From assembly GCA_903918755.1 (NCBI GenBank), contig CAIXFN010000085.1:1-64000 (forward strand): a DNA stretch of 64,000 bases. The letters are read 5' to 3'. Of the stretch, positions 19,839-28,691 are shown piece by piece. A program made the position numbers and the translations under genes. The first letter of the stretch is position 1, and each line of letters starts with the position of its first letter. The notes under the pieces were generated by a model. It searched no databases, had not been told where the DNA came from, and saw only the letters and a list, made by a program, of their open reading frames with translations. This stretch comes from an uncultured Pedosphaera sp. GTDB lineage: Bacteria; Verrucomicrobiota; Verrucomicrobiia; Limisphaerales; Pedosphaeraceae.

Positions 19839-21374
19839 TCAGGCAGCTTGGGGTTCGAGTAGCTTGCGGCGGAGTTTAATCTTCGCCATGGCTTCGACGT
19901 TCGCCCGCTGGGGCGCGCCAAATTTGCGTTCCACCAACTTGAGGAACGGTTCGTGGGTGAAATATTTCTGCCACGCTTCGTCGCGGAATTTCAACACCTC
20001 CGCCGCTGTGCAATGGCGCGTGGGCAGGGGCTGGCTTTCGTAGGACAAGAAGGCGTAACCCGCGTAGGAATCAGGCAGGGCCCAGCCGTTGGCGCGCGCT
20101 GTGTTGTAGAGCGGGCTGCCGGGCAGCGCCTGGCACGGATACATGTTCACCATTTCCGTGTTCAATTCCAGGGCGAGATCCAGGGTGTCCTGCATGGACT
20201 TCTGGGTGTCATCCGGGAAACCGAAAATGTAATTGGAAATGATGTTCAGGCCCGCGTCCTGAATCGTCTTGGCGATGTGGCGGATGTTGACTTCCTGGAA
20301 GGACCCTTTTGAAACCTCGCTGCGGATCACCTGGCTCGCGGCTTCCACGCCCAAGGCCAGCCAACCGATCCCGGCCTGCCGGAACAACTCCAAATAATTC
20401 GGCCGCACCGTGTCGATGCGCGAATAGGACCACATCCGGAACTTGTGCCCGCGTTCCACGATGCCTTTCAACAGCGGCTCGTAGTAATTCTTGTTCAGGA
20501 AAAACATCTCGTCGGATAACCGGATGGTTTCCACGCCCATGTTGGCGAGCTTGTCGAATTCGCCGAGAATGAATTCCGGCGACCAGAACCGCATGTTCGG
20601 CGAGTTGGCCGACACCGTGCCTTCCGCGTTGTCCACGCGGTTCACGATGTTGATCATGCAGAAGTCGCACTTGAACTTGCAGCCCAGCGAGGTGTAGATC
20701 GCCGCAAACGGCGTCCGCAAATTGTGGTTGAACTCGGCATGCCAGAAATGTGCGCGGTAAAGATCGAGCGGTCGGTTGCGGTAGGGGAGCAGGTCCCAAG
20801 CGTAACCCGGCAGGTCGATGTCCATGCGTTCATGGGGCACGACGTGTTCGGGCGGGTTGAGCTGCGGGGCGCCGTTCAACTTGTGACCGATGCCTTTGAC
20901 TTTGAGGAGGTCTCCCCCCTTCAGGTCGGTCTTCAGAAGGTTATGCAGGGCATACACCCCTTCGTTCAGGAGCACCAAATCCACCGCCGGATGCGCCAGC
21001 ACTTCCAGCGGCAGCGCGCTGACGTGGGAGCCGACCAGACAGGTGACCACCTCGGGATGTTCCGCCTTGAGCCGCGTGGACAGCGCGTTCGCGCCGATCA
21101 TGTTGGTCGTGCCTGAATTCGGGTTCTGGCCGTAAACGACAAAGCAGACCAGTCGGGCCTTGGCTTCGCTGATGCGTTGCACCGCCGCCGCCTCGCTCAA
21201 CCGTTCGGCGCCGCAATCGAGGATCGCCACCCCAAAACCTTTGGCCCGGCAACTTTGCGCGAGCAGGAGGCACCACGTGGGTGGTTCAATGGCCGCGTAA
21301 TCCCGGCTCAAGTCCTGATAGGCTTGGGCCGAGGCGTCCGCGTTGACAAACAAAACATCAAGTGGTCGGTTCAT
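19839..21374 (-). CDS. B12-binding radical SAM protein
   Basis: A 511-residue enzyme with an N-terminal cobalamin-binding-like Rossmann region (about 1-150) and a radical SAM core carrying the [4Fe-4S] triad C232-x3-C236-x2-C239 in SLGCKFKCDFCM. The barrel continues with IRLSDEMFFLNK, GIGWLALGVEAASQVIRSEV and NYIFGFPDDTQKSM. Such proteins methylate or rearrange unactivated carbons, often in polysaccharide, antibiotic and lipid pathways. Its place between a glycosyltransferase and a ColD-like/TPP pair suggests tailoring of an unusual sugar. The cobalamin DxHxxG loop is not clearly present, so B12 dependence is uncertain. Confidence 0.85.
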   Translation of the reverse strand: MNRPLDVLFVNADASAQAYQDLSRDYAAIEPPTWCLLLAQSCRAKGFGVAILDCGAERLSEAAAVQRISEAKARLVCFVVYGQNPNSGTTNMIGANALSTRLKAEHPEVVTCLVGSHVSALPLEVLAHPAVDLVLLNEGVYALHNLLKTDLKGGDLLKVKGIGHKLNGAPQLNPPEHVVPHERMDIDLPGYAWDLLPYRNRPLDLYRAHFWHAEFNHNLRTPFAAIYTSLGCKFKCDFCMINIVNRVDNAEGTVSANSPNMRFWSPEFILGEFDKLANMGVETIRLSDEMFFLNKNYYEPLLKGIVERGHKFRMWSYSRIDTVRPNYLELFRQAGIGWLALGVEAASQVIRSEVSKGSFQEVNIRHIAKTIQDAGLNIISNYIFGFPDDTQKSMQDTLDLALELNTEMVNMYPCQALPGSPLYNTARANGWALPDSYAGYAFLSYESQPLPTRHCTAAEVLKFRDEAWQKYFTHEPFLKLVERKFGAPQRANVEAMAKIKLRRKLLEPQAA

Positions 21375-21426
21375 GGTTCAAATTAACTGCCAGGGTCGAA
21401 CCGCGCCGGTTCCGCGGAACCGGATT

Positions 21427-22629
21427 TCAACCCAACCCGTTCAACAAGGCGCACAACCGGGGAATCTTCGCGGCATTCAAGTCCGGATAGTTGCCGATAT
21501 AGTACCCGAAGAAGTGAACATGGTCCACCTTGGGGTATTTTTCAAATTCCCGGTCGCCAACCAGTTTGCGCGCGTACGGCTGGCGGAGTTGGTTGCCGCC
21601 CCCGGCGGTACCCCGGCGGAATTCCACGCCTTCGCGGCGCAGCATTTGCTCCACTTGATCCCGCAGCCCGGGATCGGGATTCTTCAGCACCAGGGTGAAC
21701 GCGTAATTGCAACTGCCTTCCAGGTCGAAATCGGTCCGATACTTGGCCGGATCCAGGCCGCCCAGAAATGCCCGCAGGTTCCGGGTGCGCACTTCGTTGT
21801 TTTCATCCAGGCGTTTCAACTGGGAGCGGCCGAGGACGGCGTTGATTTCCGTGCTCCGGACGTTGTAGGCGGGGAACGCGAAAATGAAATCCGGGTTCAG
21901 GTCGGGGTGGTTGGTCTTGTACTGTTCCTTGACCTGCGGCGAGATCGCCTCGCGCGTCATGCCATGCGACCGCAGCATCCGCACCGTCTCGTACCACCGT
22001 TCATCGTTGGTGCAGATCATGCCCCCTTCGATGGTGCTCATATGATGGGCGTAGTAGTACGAGAAGTTCGAAACCAACCCGTAGCTGCCGAGTTTCCGGC
22101 CCTTAAAGGTCGCGCCGTGTGATTCGCAGACGTCCTCAATCAGCGGAATGCCCCGGGCCTGCAGTTCATCCAGCAATTTCTGGGTCAAACCGTTGTAGCC
22201 CAGAACGTGCGTGAGGAACACCGCGCGGGTTTGGGGCGTGATTTTCGCCAGGATTTCGTCGCTGTCCATGCACAGGGTCTGCGGATTGATATCCGTAAAA
22301 ACGGGTTTGAAACCGTTTTGCAGCACCGAGGCGATGTCCGAGACCCACGTCAGTGTGGGCACAATAATTTCACCGAGACCGGCGATTTCGCGCAAGGCGG
22401 CGATCGTCACCAGATTGGCCGAGGCGCCCGAATTGACGAACACGCTGTATTTCATTCCCAACCACTGGGACCACTCCTCTTCAAAGGCGCGGACATTGCG
22501 GGATTGGGTCAGGATCGGATTATCCTGGCGCAGGAATTTAATCACGGTGTCGAGATCGGACCGCGTGATGTTGTTATTCATCAGCGGCCAGTCGAGACCG
22601 GCGGCGGGAAGGCTGGCTGGGGGCGTCAT
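21427..22629 (-). CDS. DegT/DnrJ-fold PLP enzyme, ColD/RfbH-like (Lys replaced by His)
   Basis: A 400-residue aspartate-aminotransferase-fold enzyme of the DegT/DnrJ/EryC1/StrS family. Fold motifs are clear: FVNSGASANLVT (PLP phosphate), IIVPTLTWVSD, PLIEDVCESHGATF. The Schiff-base position reads YYYAHHMSTIEGG, with H195 in the place of the usual Lys six residues before EGG. The same His substitution marks the sugar 3-dehydratases ColD (GDP-sugar) and RfbH/E1 (CDP-sugar), which eliminate the 3-OH of 4-keto-6-deoxyhexoses rather than transaminate. It starts 4 bases after E1-beta. An alternative start is M17. The substrate is inferred by family only. Confidence 0.85.
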   Translation of the reverse strand: MTPPASLPAAGLDWPLMNNNITRSDLDTVIKFLRQDNPILTQSRNVRAFEEEWSQWLGMKYSVFVNSGASANLVTIAALREIAGLGEIIVPTLTWVSDIASVLQNGFKPVFTDINPQTLCMDSDEILAKITPQTRAVFLTHVLGYNGLTQKLLDELQARGIPLIEDVCESHGATFKGRKLGSYGLVSNFSYYYAHHMSTIEGGMICTNDERWYETVRMLRSHGMTREAISPQVKEQYKTNHPDLNPDFIFAFPAYNVRSTEINAVLGRSQLKRLDENNEVRTRNLRAFLGGLDPAKYRTDFDLEGSCNYAFTLVLKNPDPGLRDQVEQMLRREGVEFRRGTAGGGNQLRQPYARKLVGDREFEKYPKVDHVHFFGYYIGNYPDLNAAKIPRLCALLNGLG

Positions 22630-22632
22630 CTC

Positions 22633-23691
22633 CTAGAAAGGTCCTTTGAAATCAATGCATTGCAAATCCGCCCGCTCTTCGGGCATCCAAGTCGTTCCCG
22701 GGCGCACCAGGCAATGGGCTGCGGCGGCCACATCCCGCGAAGTGGGGTAGAAACTCGCTTCCAAGGCGGGGGTGGTCGGACAAGTGACCGGGGCGAAACC
22801 CATGCGATGGATTTTGATCGGGCGTTCATCCTGCAACCGCTCCGCGACCTGGGCGGCGATTTCAGCGCTGGCACCGCAGGTGGTCCAGCCGTTGTCCACA
22901 ACCACGAGCCGCCCCGTCTTCCGGACGGAGGCTACGATCGTATCGATGTCCAGCGGACTGAGCCAGATCGGGTCGATGACTTCCGCGCTGATCCCGACCG
23001 TGGCCAGGTAGCGTTGGGCCCGCAGGCATTCCAATTGCATGTAGGAAATGCCCACCAGCGTGATGTCCTCCCCGATGGCGGTGATGCGCGCCTTGCCCAT
23101 GGGCACGGTGTAGGACGCTTCGGGCACCGGCCCTTTTTGGAAATGGAGAATGCGATGCTCCACGTACATGACGGGATTGTTATCCCGGATGGCCTCGATC
23201 AGGCAGCCCTTGGCGTCATACGGAGTGGTGGGGGCCACCACGCGCAGGCCGGGGACGTGCATGAAAAAGGAATATAACCCCTGGGAATGCTGCGCGCCCT
23301 GCCCCCAGCTTTTGCCAATCATCGAGCGAACCACCAGGGGCACGTTGACCTTGCCGCCATACATGTAGCGGCTTTTGGCCGCCACGTTGATGAGCTGGTT
23401 CATGGCCAGCAGGAGGAAATCCATGCGGATATGCACGTGGATCGGGCGCAAGCCCGCCAGCGCCATGCCGATGGCCGCACCCGTCATGGCGTCTTCCGCC
23501 AGGGGAGTGCCGAACACCCGTTCCTTACCGTACTTTTGGAGCAGGCCCTTGGTGGTGCCCTGGATGGCCTTCGGGTCGTCCACGTCCAGACCGAAAATGA
23601 CGACCGAGGGGTCGCGGCCCATTTCCTGGTCCGTGGCCTCACGAAGGGCCTCGGTGTAAGTGATGATTCGATCCAGGTCAGGCTTCGTCAT
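22633..23691 (-). CDS. Thiamine-dependent dehydrogenase E1 beta-like subunit
   Basis: A 352-residue protein matching the beta subunit of the 2-oxoacid/acetoin dehydrogenase E1 family (transketolase pyrimidine-binding plus C-terminal domain). Visible motifs include GTPLAEDAMTGAAIGMALAG with the TPP-activating Glu, VVRSMIGKSWGQGAQHSQG and VDNGWTTCGASAEIAAQV. ATG 23691 overlaps the 3' end of the E1-alpha gene by 14 bases, so translational coupling is likely; the longer frame upstream is Arg/Pro-rich and unlikely. No E2 (lipoyl acyltransferase) or E3 gene is near. Instead the next gene is a ColD-like sugar dehydratase, so the pair may act as a carboligase or decarboxylase on a sugar precursor. 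Confidence 0.88.
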   Translation of the reverse strand: MTKPDLDRIITYTEALREATDQEMGRDPSVVIFGLDVDDPKAIQGTTKGLLQKYGKERVFGTPLAEDAMTGAAIGMALAGLRPIHVHIRMDFLLLAMNQLINVAAKSRYMYGGKVNVPLVVRSMIGKSWGQGAQHSQGLYSFFMHVPGLRVVAPTTPYDAKGCLIEAIRDNNPVMYVEHRILHFQKGPVPEASYTVPMGKARITAIGEDITLVGISYMQLECLRAQRYLATVGISAEVIDPIWLSPLDIDTIVASVRKTGRLVVVDNGWTTCGASAEIAAQVAERLQDERPIKIHRMGFAPVTCPTTPALEASFYPTSRDVAAAAHCLVRPGTTWMPEERADLQCIDFKGPF

Positions 23692-24622
23692 AGACGGCGG
23701 TGTAAAGTTCGGATTGGGCGGGGAAGGGACTGGCTTCCGCAAAGGCGAAGGCCTCCCGGATTTCCGCCTCAATGGCGGCTTCAATGGGTTGGCGCACAGA
23801 AGAATCCAGAAGCGCGCCAATGCGGGGCACCTGGTCATCCTGCATCCACGGCTCGGCTTCAGAACGCACGCGGTAACCGAGGTTGTAATCCTCGTTCGGT
23901 CCCACATGCTCCTTCCAGCGATAGGTCATGCACTCAAAGAAATACGGTCCGGGTTGACCCGCTCGGAGGGCATCCACCGCGGCTTTGACCCGCTCGTAAA
24001 CCTTGAACACGTCATTGTGCTCGATGCGCTCGGACACCATCCCGTAAGCCCGGGCGCGTTCCCAGATGTTGGCCTGCGCCTGGCGCAGTTTCTGGTGCGT
24101 GTGAATGGCGTATTGGTTGTTTTCGCAGATGAAAATCAACGGCAGGGCCTTCAGCGCGGCGAAATTGAGGCTTTCGTGGAATACGCCCTCATCCGTGGCG
24201 CCATCCCCCATGAAACTCACGACCACGGCGTCCTTCCGCTGGTATTTAAGGGCGTACGCATAACCGACCGCGTTGGCAATCGTGGTGCCGACCACTGCCG
24301 AAGTGCCCATGATGCCCTTGGGCAGGTCAATCAGATGCATTGAGCCCCCTTTGCCGCGGGCGGCGCCGGTGTCTTTCCCGTAAAGCTCGGCGATCATCTG
24401 CTTCATATCCCCGCCTTTGGCGAGGTAAAGCGCATGGCTTCGGTAGGTGCCAAAAGCGATATCCCGGGTCTCCAAAGCCTCACAAACGCCCACGGCGACG
24501 GCTTCCTGGCCGATCGACAGGTGAACGGGGCTTTTGATTTTGTCCGTGGGATAGACCTTGGCGATCTCTTCCTCGACCCGGCGGATGCGATAAAGGGATT
24601 GGTACAGCGATTCGTTCGTCAT
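23678..24622 (-). CDS. Thiamine-dependent dehydrogenase E1 alpha-like subunit
   Basis: A 314-residue protein of the pyruvate/acetoin dehydrogenase E1-alpha family. The TPP-pyrophosphate motif runs GDGATDEGVFHESLNFAALK to the following ENNQ, and GKGGSMHLID and GTSAVVGTTIANAVGYAYALK match the family core. ATG 24622 (MTNESLYQ) is preferred over the upstream codon at 24655. First gene of the minus-strand cluster with E1-beta, the ColD-like enzyme, the radical SAM enzyme and the glycosyltransferase. Substrate unknown; acetoin, pyruvate or branched-chain keto acids are typical of the family. Confidence 0.88.
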   Translation of the reverse strand: MTNESLYQSLYRIRRVEEEIAKVYPTDKIKSPVHLSIGQEAVAVGVCEALETRDIAFGTYRSHALYLAKGGDMKQMIAELYGKDTGAARGKGGSMHLIDLPKGIMGTSAVVGTTIANAVGYAYALKYQRKDAVVVSFMGDGATDEGVFHESLNFAALKALPLIFICENNQYAIHTHQKLRQAQANIWERARAYGMVSERIEHNDVFKVYERVKAAVDALRAGQPGPYFFECMTYRWKEHVGPNEDYNLGYRVRSEAEPWMQDDQVPRIGALLDSSVRQPIEAAIEAEIREAFAFAEASPFPAQSELYTAVYDEA

Positions 24623-24788
24623 GAACGCCCTCCCGCCAGTGCCAGGAGCGGGCAACGCGACATCACGATTCCCAAGATTGCTCGGTCGGTTAACATCGCG
24701 CGATTTTTAAGTCCCGCACTTCAAGTGTCAATTGGAAAACCGGTTTTTTCGGGTGCCCGTGGCATGGTTTGTCCGGAGAATGTCAGCC

Positions 24789-25337
24789 TCAACCCGGTTT
24801 TTGGGGGCCATCGAAACCGATCCGCCCTTGGGCAAGTGCGGCGAGCAAAGCAGTGTGGCTCAACGAACTGCAAAATTCCGGTTCCGCCAGCAGCGTGCGC
24901 AACGACCCCGGGTATTTCACCGGTTCCACGCCGGCTTCAAAACGGTAATCCGGGTCGGTGGTGGGACGGGCATCCAGCGCCAGATAGCACCACATCTGGT
25001 TGCTAAACCGGCCGATGCAGGGGGCCAGGGTGCGGAGCAGTTCAAATTTGTCCGCCACGTAACCGGTTTCTTCCAACAGTTCCTTCCGGGCCGCTTCCTC
25101 CGGCGTTTCCCCGATCTCCACGTGCCCCGAGGGAACTTCCAGGCTCGTCGATCCCCGCGCCGCCCGGAATTGCCGCACGAGCAAGAGTTCGCCCTGGGTG
25201 GTCACTGCGACCACCGCCACGAAATCCGTGCAGTTGATCACGTAATGCGGATGCGGATCCCCGGCCACCCGGCGGGCCACGATCTGGAACCATTTGGTGT
25301 CAAAAACTACTTCGGGGGCGGGACTTTGGTCGTTCAT
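24789..25337 (-). CDS. Nudix hydrolase (ADP-ribose pyrophosphatase-like)
   Basis: A 182-residue Nudix protein. The Nudix box spans G71-x5-E77-x7-K85-E86-L87-L88-E89-E90-x-G92-Y93, with Lys in place of the usual Arg before the first Glu. The preceding VRQFRAARGSTSLEVPSGH resembles ADP-ribose/ADP-sugar pyrophosphatases (YffH/NudF type). It probably hydrolyses ADP-ribose or a nucleotide sugar. It is divergent from the membrane-TPR gene at 25450 and separated from the E1-alpha start by about 165 bases. Confidence 0.85.
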   Translation of the reverse strand: MNDQSPAPEVVFDTKWFQIVARRVAGDPHPHYVINCTDFVAVVAVTTQGELLLVRQFRAARGSTSLEVPSGHVEIGETPEEAARKELLEETGYVADKFELLRTLAPCIGRFSNQMWCYLALDARPTTDPDYRFEAGVEPVKYPGSLRTLLAEPEFCSSLSHTALLAALAQGRIGFDGPQKPG

Positions 25338-25449
25338 AATTCGGCGGATTTGCTTTCCCGCAACCTAACCCGCCCCGGTTCCCCGCCGCAATCCCGATTT
25401 GACGGGCGCAGTCTTGCCGGGACGAGGTAGAAATCGCATAATTTCCTAC

Positions 25450-27495
25450 ATGCGCAAGTATCGTACGGGATGGCTGTGCCTGGTTTTGGGGCTGCTGACG
25501 CTGGCGTTGTACGCGCCGGCCGTGCGCAACGATTTTGTCAATTACGACGATCCCGATTATGTCACGAGCAATCCTCACGTTCAGGCTGGTCTCACCCTGG
25601 CCAATGTGAAATGGGCGCTCACCACCGGCGAGGCCAGTAACTGGCACCCATTGACGTGGCTTTCCCATTGTCTGGATTATCAACTCTTTGGTGACCAACC
25701 GGCCGGCCATCATGCCACCAGCGTGATCTTGCACGCGGTCAATGCGATCCTGGTTTTTTTGGTGTTACGGCGGTTGACCGGAGCCTTTTGGCTTGGCGCC
25801 TTTGCGGCGGCGGTGTTTGCCTGGCATCCCTTGCAGGTGGAATCCGTGGCCTGGATTTCCGAGCGGAAAAACGTGCTGAGCACGCTGTTCTGGTGGCTGA
25901 CGATGGGGTGTTACGCTGCGTACGTCACGGCCGGGCAACGAAAAACCGGGAAGGCTGGACTTTATTACGCCCTGGCGCTCGGGTGCTTCGCGGTGGGATT
26001 GCTGGCCAAGCCGATGCTGGTCACGCTGCCCTGTGTGCTGCTCCTGCTGGATTTTTGGCCGTTGCGGCGGGGGATCCTGCCTTTCGTGAAGGAATCCGGA
26101 TCGGCCCCGGAAGCGGCAACCGCGGTGCCCTGGTCACGCCTGGTTCTGGAGAAGATCCCCTTTCTGCTCCTCGCGGTGGTTTCCAGTGTGGTGACGTTTT
26201 GGGTTCAGCGCACGGGCGGAGCGGTTTCCTCGCTGAACAGCCTGAGTCTGGGTGCCCGGTTGGCGAATGCGGTCGTTTCATACTGTCGATACGTGGGCAA
26301 ACTCTTTTGGCCGACGGATTTGTCGGTCCTCTATCCCCATCCAGGACATTGGCCCGTGGGGGCGATCGTGGCGGCCATGCTGTTTCTCCTGGTGGTTACG
26401 GCGCTGGTTGTTTGGCAACTCCGGGAGCGACCCTACCTGGCGGTGGGTTGGTTTTGGTTTCTTGGCACCCTGGTGCCGGTGATTGGCCTGATCCAGGTGG
26501 GCGTGCAATCCATGGCGGACCGTTACATGTACGTGCCGATTACCGGTTTGCTCTTGATGCTGACCTGGGGGGCGGCGGATTGGCTGGGACGGCAACCGGC
26601 GGCCCGATCCGCGACGGCGATGGGAGCCGGGGTGGGCCTGGGACTTTGCGTGCTCCTGACGATGGGACAGATCCGCTATTGGCGGAACAGTCAGGACCTG
26701 TTTCGCCACGCGGTGGTGGTCACGCGCGATAACTATCTGGCCTACAATAACCTTGGCTATTTTTTGGACCACGAAGGCCAGGTGGATGAAGCCCTGACCA
26801 ATTATCAAAAATCCATCGCCATCAATCCGAATTACGACGAAGCGCAAAACAACCTGGGGTATGCGCTCGCCGCCAAAGGGAGGTATGCCGAGGCGGTCGG
26901 CTATTACGAAAATGCCCTGCGGCTCAAGCCCACCCTGGCGGAAGCCCATAACAATCTCGGGAACGCGTTGGCCGACCTCGGGCGTCACTCCGAGGCGATC
27001 GAACATTACCGCATCGCGCAGCGGCTCAAGCCGGCGTATTCAGATGCCCATGCCAATTACGGGATTGCCCTGGCCATGCAAGGCAAACTGGATGAAGCGG
27101 TGGTGGAATTGACGGAAGCCGCCCGTCTGGACCCCGAAAAACATAGTCACCACAGCAATCTCGGCAATGCGCTCGCGCTCCAGCACAAGCTGGACGCAGC
27201 CGCAGCCGAGTTCGCGCTCGCCCTGCGGCTCAAGCCTGGCGATGCCCAGGCGCACAACAACCTGGGAAACGTGCTGGCGGAGCAGGGCAAACTAAACGAG
27301 GCGGGCGCCGAATACGCCGAAGCATTGCGGTTGAAGCCGGAGAATCCGGAGGCGCAATTCAACTATGCAGTGGTGCTCATTCGCCAGGATCGGCGGGACG
27401 AGGCTTTGCTCCACTTTCGTGAGACGTTGCGGCTCAACCCCAATCATGCCGTTGCGCAACGGCAGGTGGCGGCGCTAACCGGCGGCAAGCCGTGA
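25450..27495 (+). CDS. Multi-helix membrane protein with C-terminal TPR repeats
   Basis: A 681-residue membrane protein. The start MRKYRTGW is the ATG at 25450. The N-terminal ~440 residues hold many hydrophobic helices (for example LCLVLGLLTLALYAPAV, FLGTLVPVIGLIQVG) in the style of the TMTC/GT-C membrane family; NYDDPDYV near residue 33 is the kind of acidic loop seen in GT-C enzymes. Residues about 440-681 are six or more 34-residue TPR units with repeated NNLGxAL and A-x-x-ALRLKP motifs. It may be a glycosyltransferase-like protein or a scaffold; activity unproven. The last 21 bases form part of a repeat copied at 28671. Confidence 0.82.
   Translation: MRKYRTGWLCLVLGLLTLALYAPAVRNDFVNYDDPDYVTSNPHVQAGLTLANVKWALTTGEASNWHPLTWLSHCLDYQLFGDQPAGHHATSVILHAVNAILVFLVLRRLTGAFWLGAFAAAVFAWHPLQVESVAWISERKNVLSTLFWWLTMGCYAAYVTAGQRKTGKAGLYYALALGCFAVGLLAKPMLVTLPCVLLLLDFWPLRRGILPFVKESGSAPEAATAVPWSRLVLEKIPFLLLAVVSSVVTFWVQRTGGAVSSLNSLSLGARLANAVVSYCRYVGKLFWPTDLSVLYPHPGHWPVGAIVAAMLFLLVVTALVVWQLRERPYLAVGWFWFLGTLVPVIGLIQVGVQSMADRYMYVPITGLLLMLTWGAADWLGRQPAARSATAMGAGVGLGLCVLLTMGQIRYWRNSQDLFRHAVVVTRDNYLAYNNLGYFLDHEGQVDEALTNYQKSIAINPNYDEAQNNLGYALAAKGRYAEAVGYYENALRLKPTLAEAHNNLGNALADLGRHSEAIEHYRIAQRLKPAYSDAHANYGIALAMQGKLDEAVVELTEAARLDPEKHSHHSNLGNALALQHKLDAAAAEFALALRLKPGDAQAHNNLGNVLAEQGKLNEAGAEYAEALRLKPENPEAQFNYAVVLIRQDRRDEALLHFRETLRLNPNHAVAQRQVAALTGGKP
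27475..27495. repeat. Left copy of a 21-bp direct repeat
   Basis: The bases ctaaccggcggcaagc plus gtga at the end of the TPR gene recur at 28671-28691 with one mismatch (20/21). The two copies bracket an AT-richer segment of about 1.2 kb. The match is too long to be chance in a window of this size. Confidence 0.6.
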
Positions 27496-27612
27496 GGGCG
27501 GAAGTAAGAGGTATACTGATCCCATGGCGTCGGCGTGGGGGGCAAGTGAAGAGAGGAAACAATAGATGCTACCGCCAAACCTATTCCCTGCCACAAGATC
27601 CGAAATTGATTT

Positions 27613-28419
27613 TTACTCTTTATTAACAGCTGGACCTGGCTTTGGTCTTGGCGCTGCCGGTATGAAGTTGGTGCGAAGATAGATCGATTCCTCGCCATTG
27701 TCGGGTGGTGGATTTTTGAGCAATTGCTCTGCCTCAGCTCGAGCAAATGCGGGGGCCTTTGCAACATTGAGGACTTCCATCAGCATTTGCTTCCTGTAAT
27801 CACCCTTGGTTCTCTTTGCCTCTGCCAAGCATCTTTCATAAAATGGCGCGCATGTCGGGAATTCCATGAATGTGGCATGCAGGGCTTCTATCCATGACTT
27901 CTGAAACTCTAGTGGTAAACGACGGGGGCCTTCCGTAAAGTGTCGCATACCTACTTTCTTGAAATAGCTTACGAGGCTTGCATCAAACAACACCAGAGCT
28001 CTTTGGGTTTCCGGAATATTTTTTTCGGCAAGAGTCTCTGCTACAAATTTATTAAGTTGTTGTTCTGCTTGTGGGTTTCCAGCGCTTATGGCCAAAGACC
28101 AAGAATGCACAGCCTGCTCGCGCATGAACGCTGCGTTGCCATTGGTCGGAAAAAGAATTGTAAATTCGCGCTGCATGTTCGCCACATCAGGAGCCAAATT
28201 GGAAATCTTTTTTTGGAACTCGGCTATTTGTTCCGCTGTCGGCTTGTTTGTCTGCCATTGGGCAGGGATACTCAGATGATTGCGAGCTTGAATTTGTTTG
28301 TAAGCAATTTCTGCATTGGTCGAGATATGACGAGCCGCAAGGGTTTGGGCGAGTGAGGATTGAGTTATGAAAATGTGAGAAAAAAGGAGCAGAACCCAAG
28401 CGGGGGTGGCGATTTTCAT
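27613..28419 (-). CDS. Hypothetical exported protein in AT-richer segment
   Basis: A 268-residue protein from ATG 28419 (MKIATPAW) with a signal peptide, WVLLLFSHIFITQSSLAQ. The body is helical and charged, with no recognised catalytic motif, and ends PRPKPGPAVNKE. Its coding sequence is visibly AT-richer than the flanking genes, suggesting different origin. It lies wholly inside the segment bounded by the 21-bp direct repeat. No family was recognised. Confidence 0.7.
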   Translation of the reverse strand: MKIATPAWVLLLFSHIFITQSSLAQTLAARHISTNAEIAYKQIQARNHLSIPAQWQTNKPTAEQIAEFQKKISNLAPDVANMQREFTILFPTNGNAAFMREQAVHSWSLAISAGNPQAEQQLNKFVAETLAEKNIPETQRALVLFDASLVSYFKKVGMRHFTEGPRRLPLEFQKSWIEALHATFMEFPTCAPFYERCLAEAKRTKGDYRKQMLMEVLNVAKAPAFARAEAEQLLKNPPPDNGEESIYLRTNFIPAAPRPKPGPAVNKE

Positions 28420-28543
28420 GCGAATTGGTTTAATTCCGCTTTTGCTGGACGTCAACAATTAAAAATTGGACCTGCTTTTCAAGACCCAGGACTCATGCTC
28501 ACGCGCCTTGAATTTGAACGAGCGTGGAGGAATGTTGGCACCT

Positions 28544-28579
28544 CCTCTCCCCGGCCCTCCATTTTGAATGGCGGAGAGG
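28544..28579. repeat. Intergenic inverted repeat
   Basis: An imperfect palindrome: cctctcc (28544-28550) pairs with ggagagg (28573-28579) around a GC-rich interior. This cctctcc/ggagagg shape often occurs as dispersed intergenic repeats in genomes of this kind, but no second copy was noticed in the window. It could also act as a terminator or mRNA-stabilising element. Confidence 0.35.
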
Positions 28580-28670
28580 GGGAAGAGGGCTGGTTTCCCA
28601 TCGATTCGGCCCATGTTTTTTCCACGGATTCAGGAGTCCTGAGGCTGGCGGGCTCGCCTGCCAAGCCGCA

Positions 28671-28691
28671 CTAACCGGCGGCAAGCTGTGA
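28671..28691. repeat. Right copy of the 21-bp direct repeat
   Basis: Near-identical (20/21) to 27475-27495. This copy overlaps the 3' end of the ComB-like gene on the opposite strand, supplying its last few codons and stop (SQLAAG). Confidence 0.6.

Noticed and set aside
22207-23277. 356-codon open frame on the plus strand
   Set aside because: Antisense to the ColD-like and E1-beta genes.
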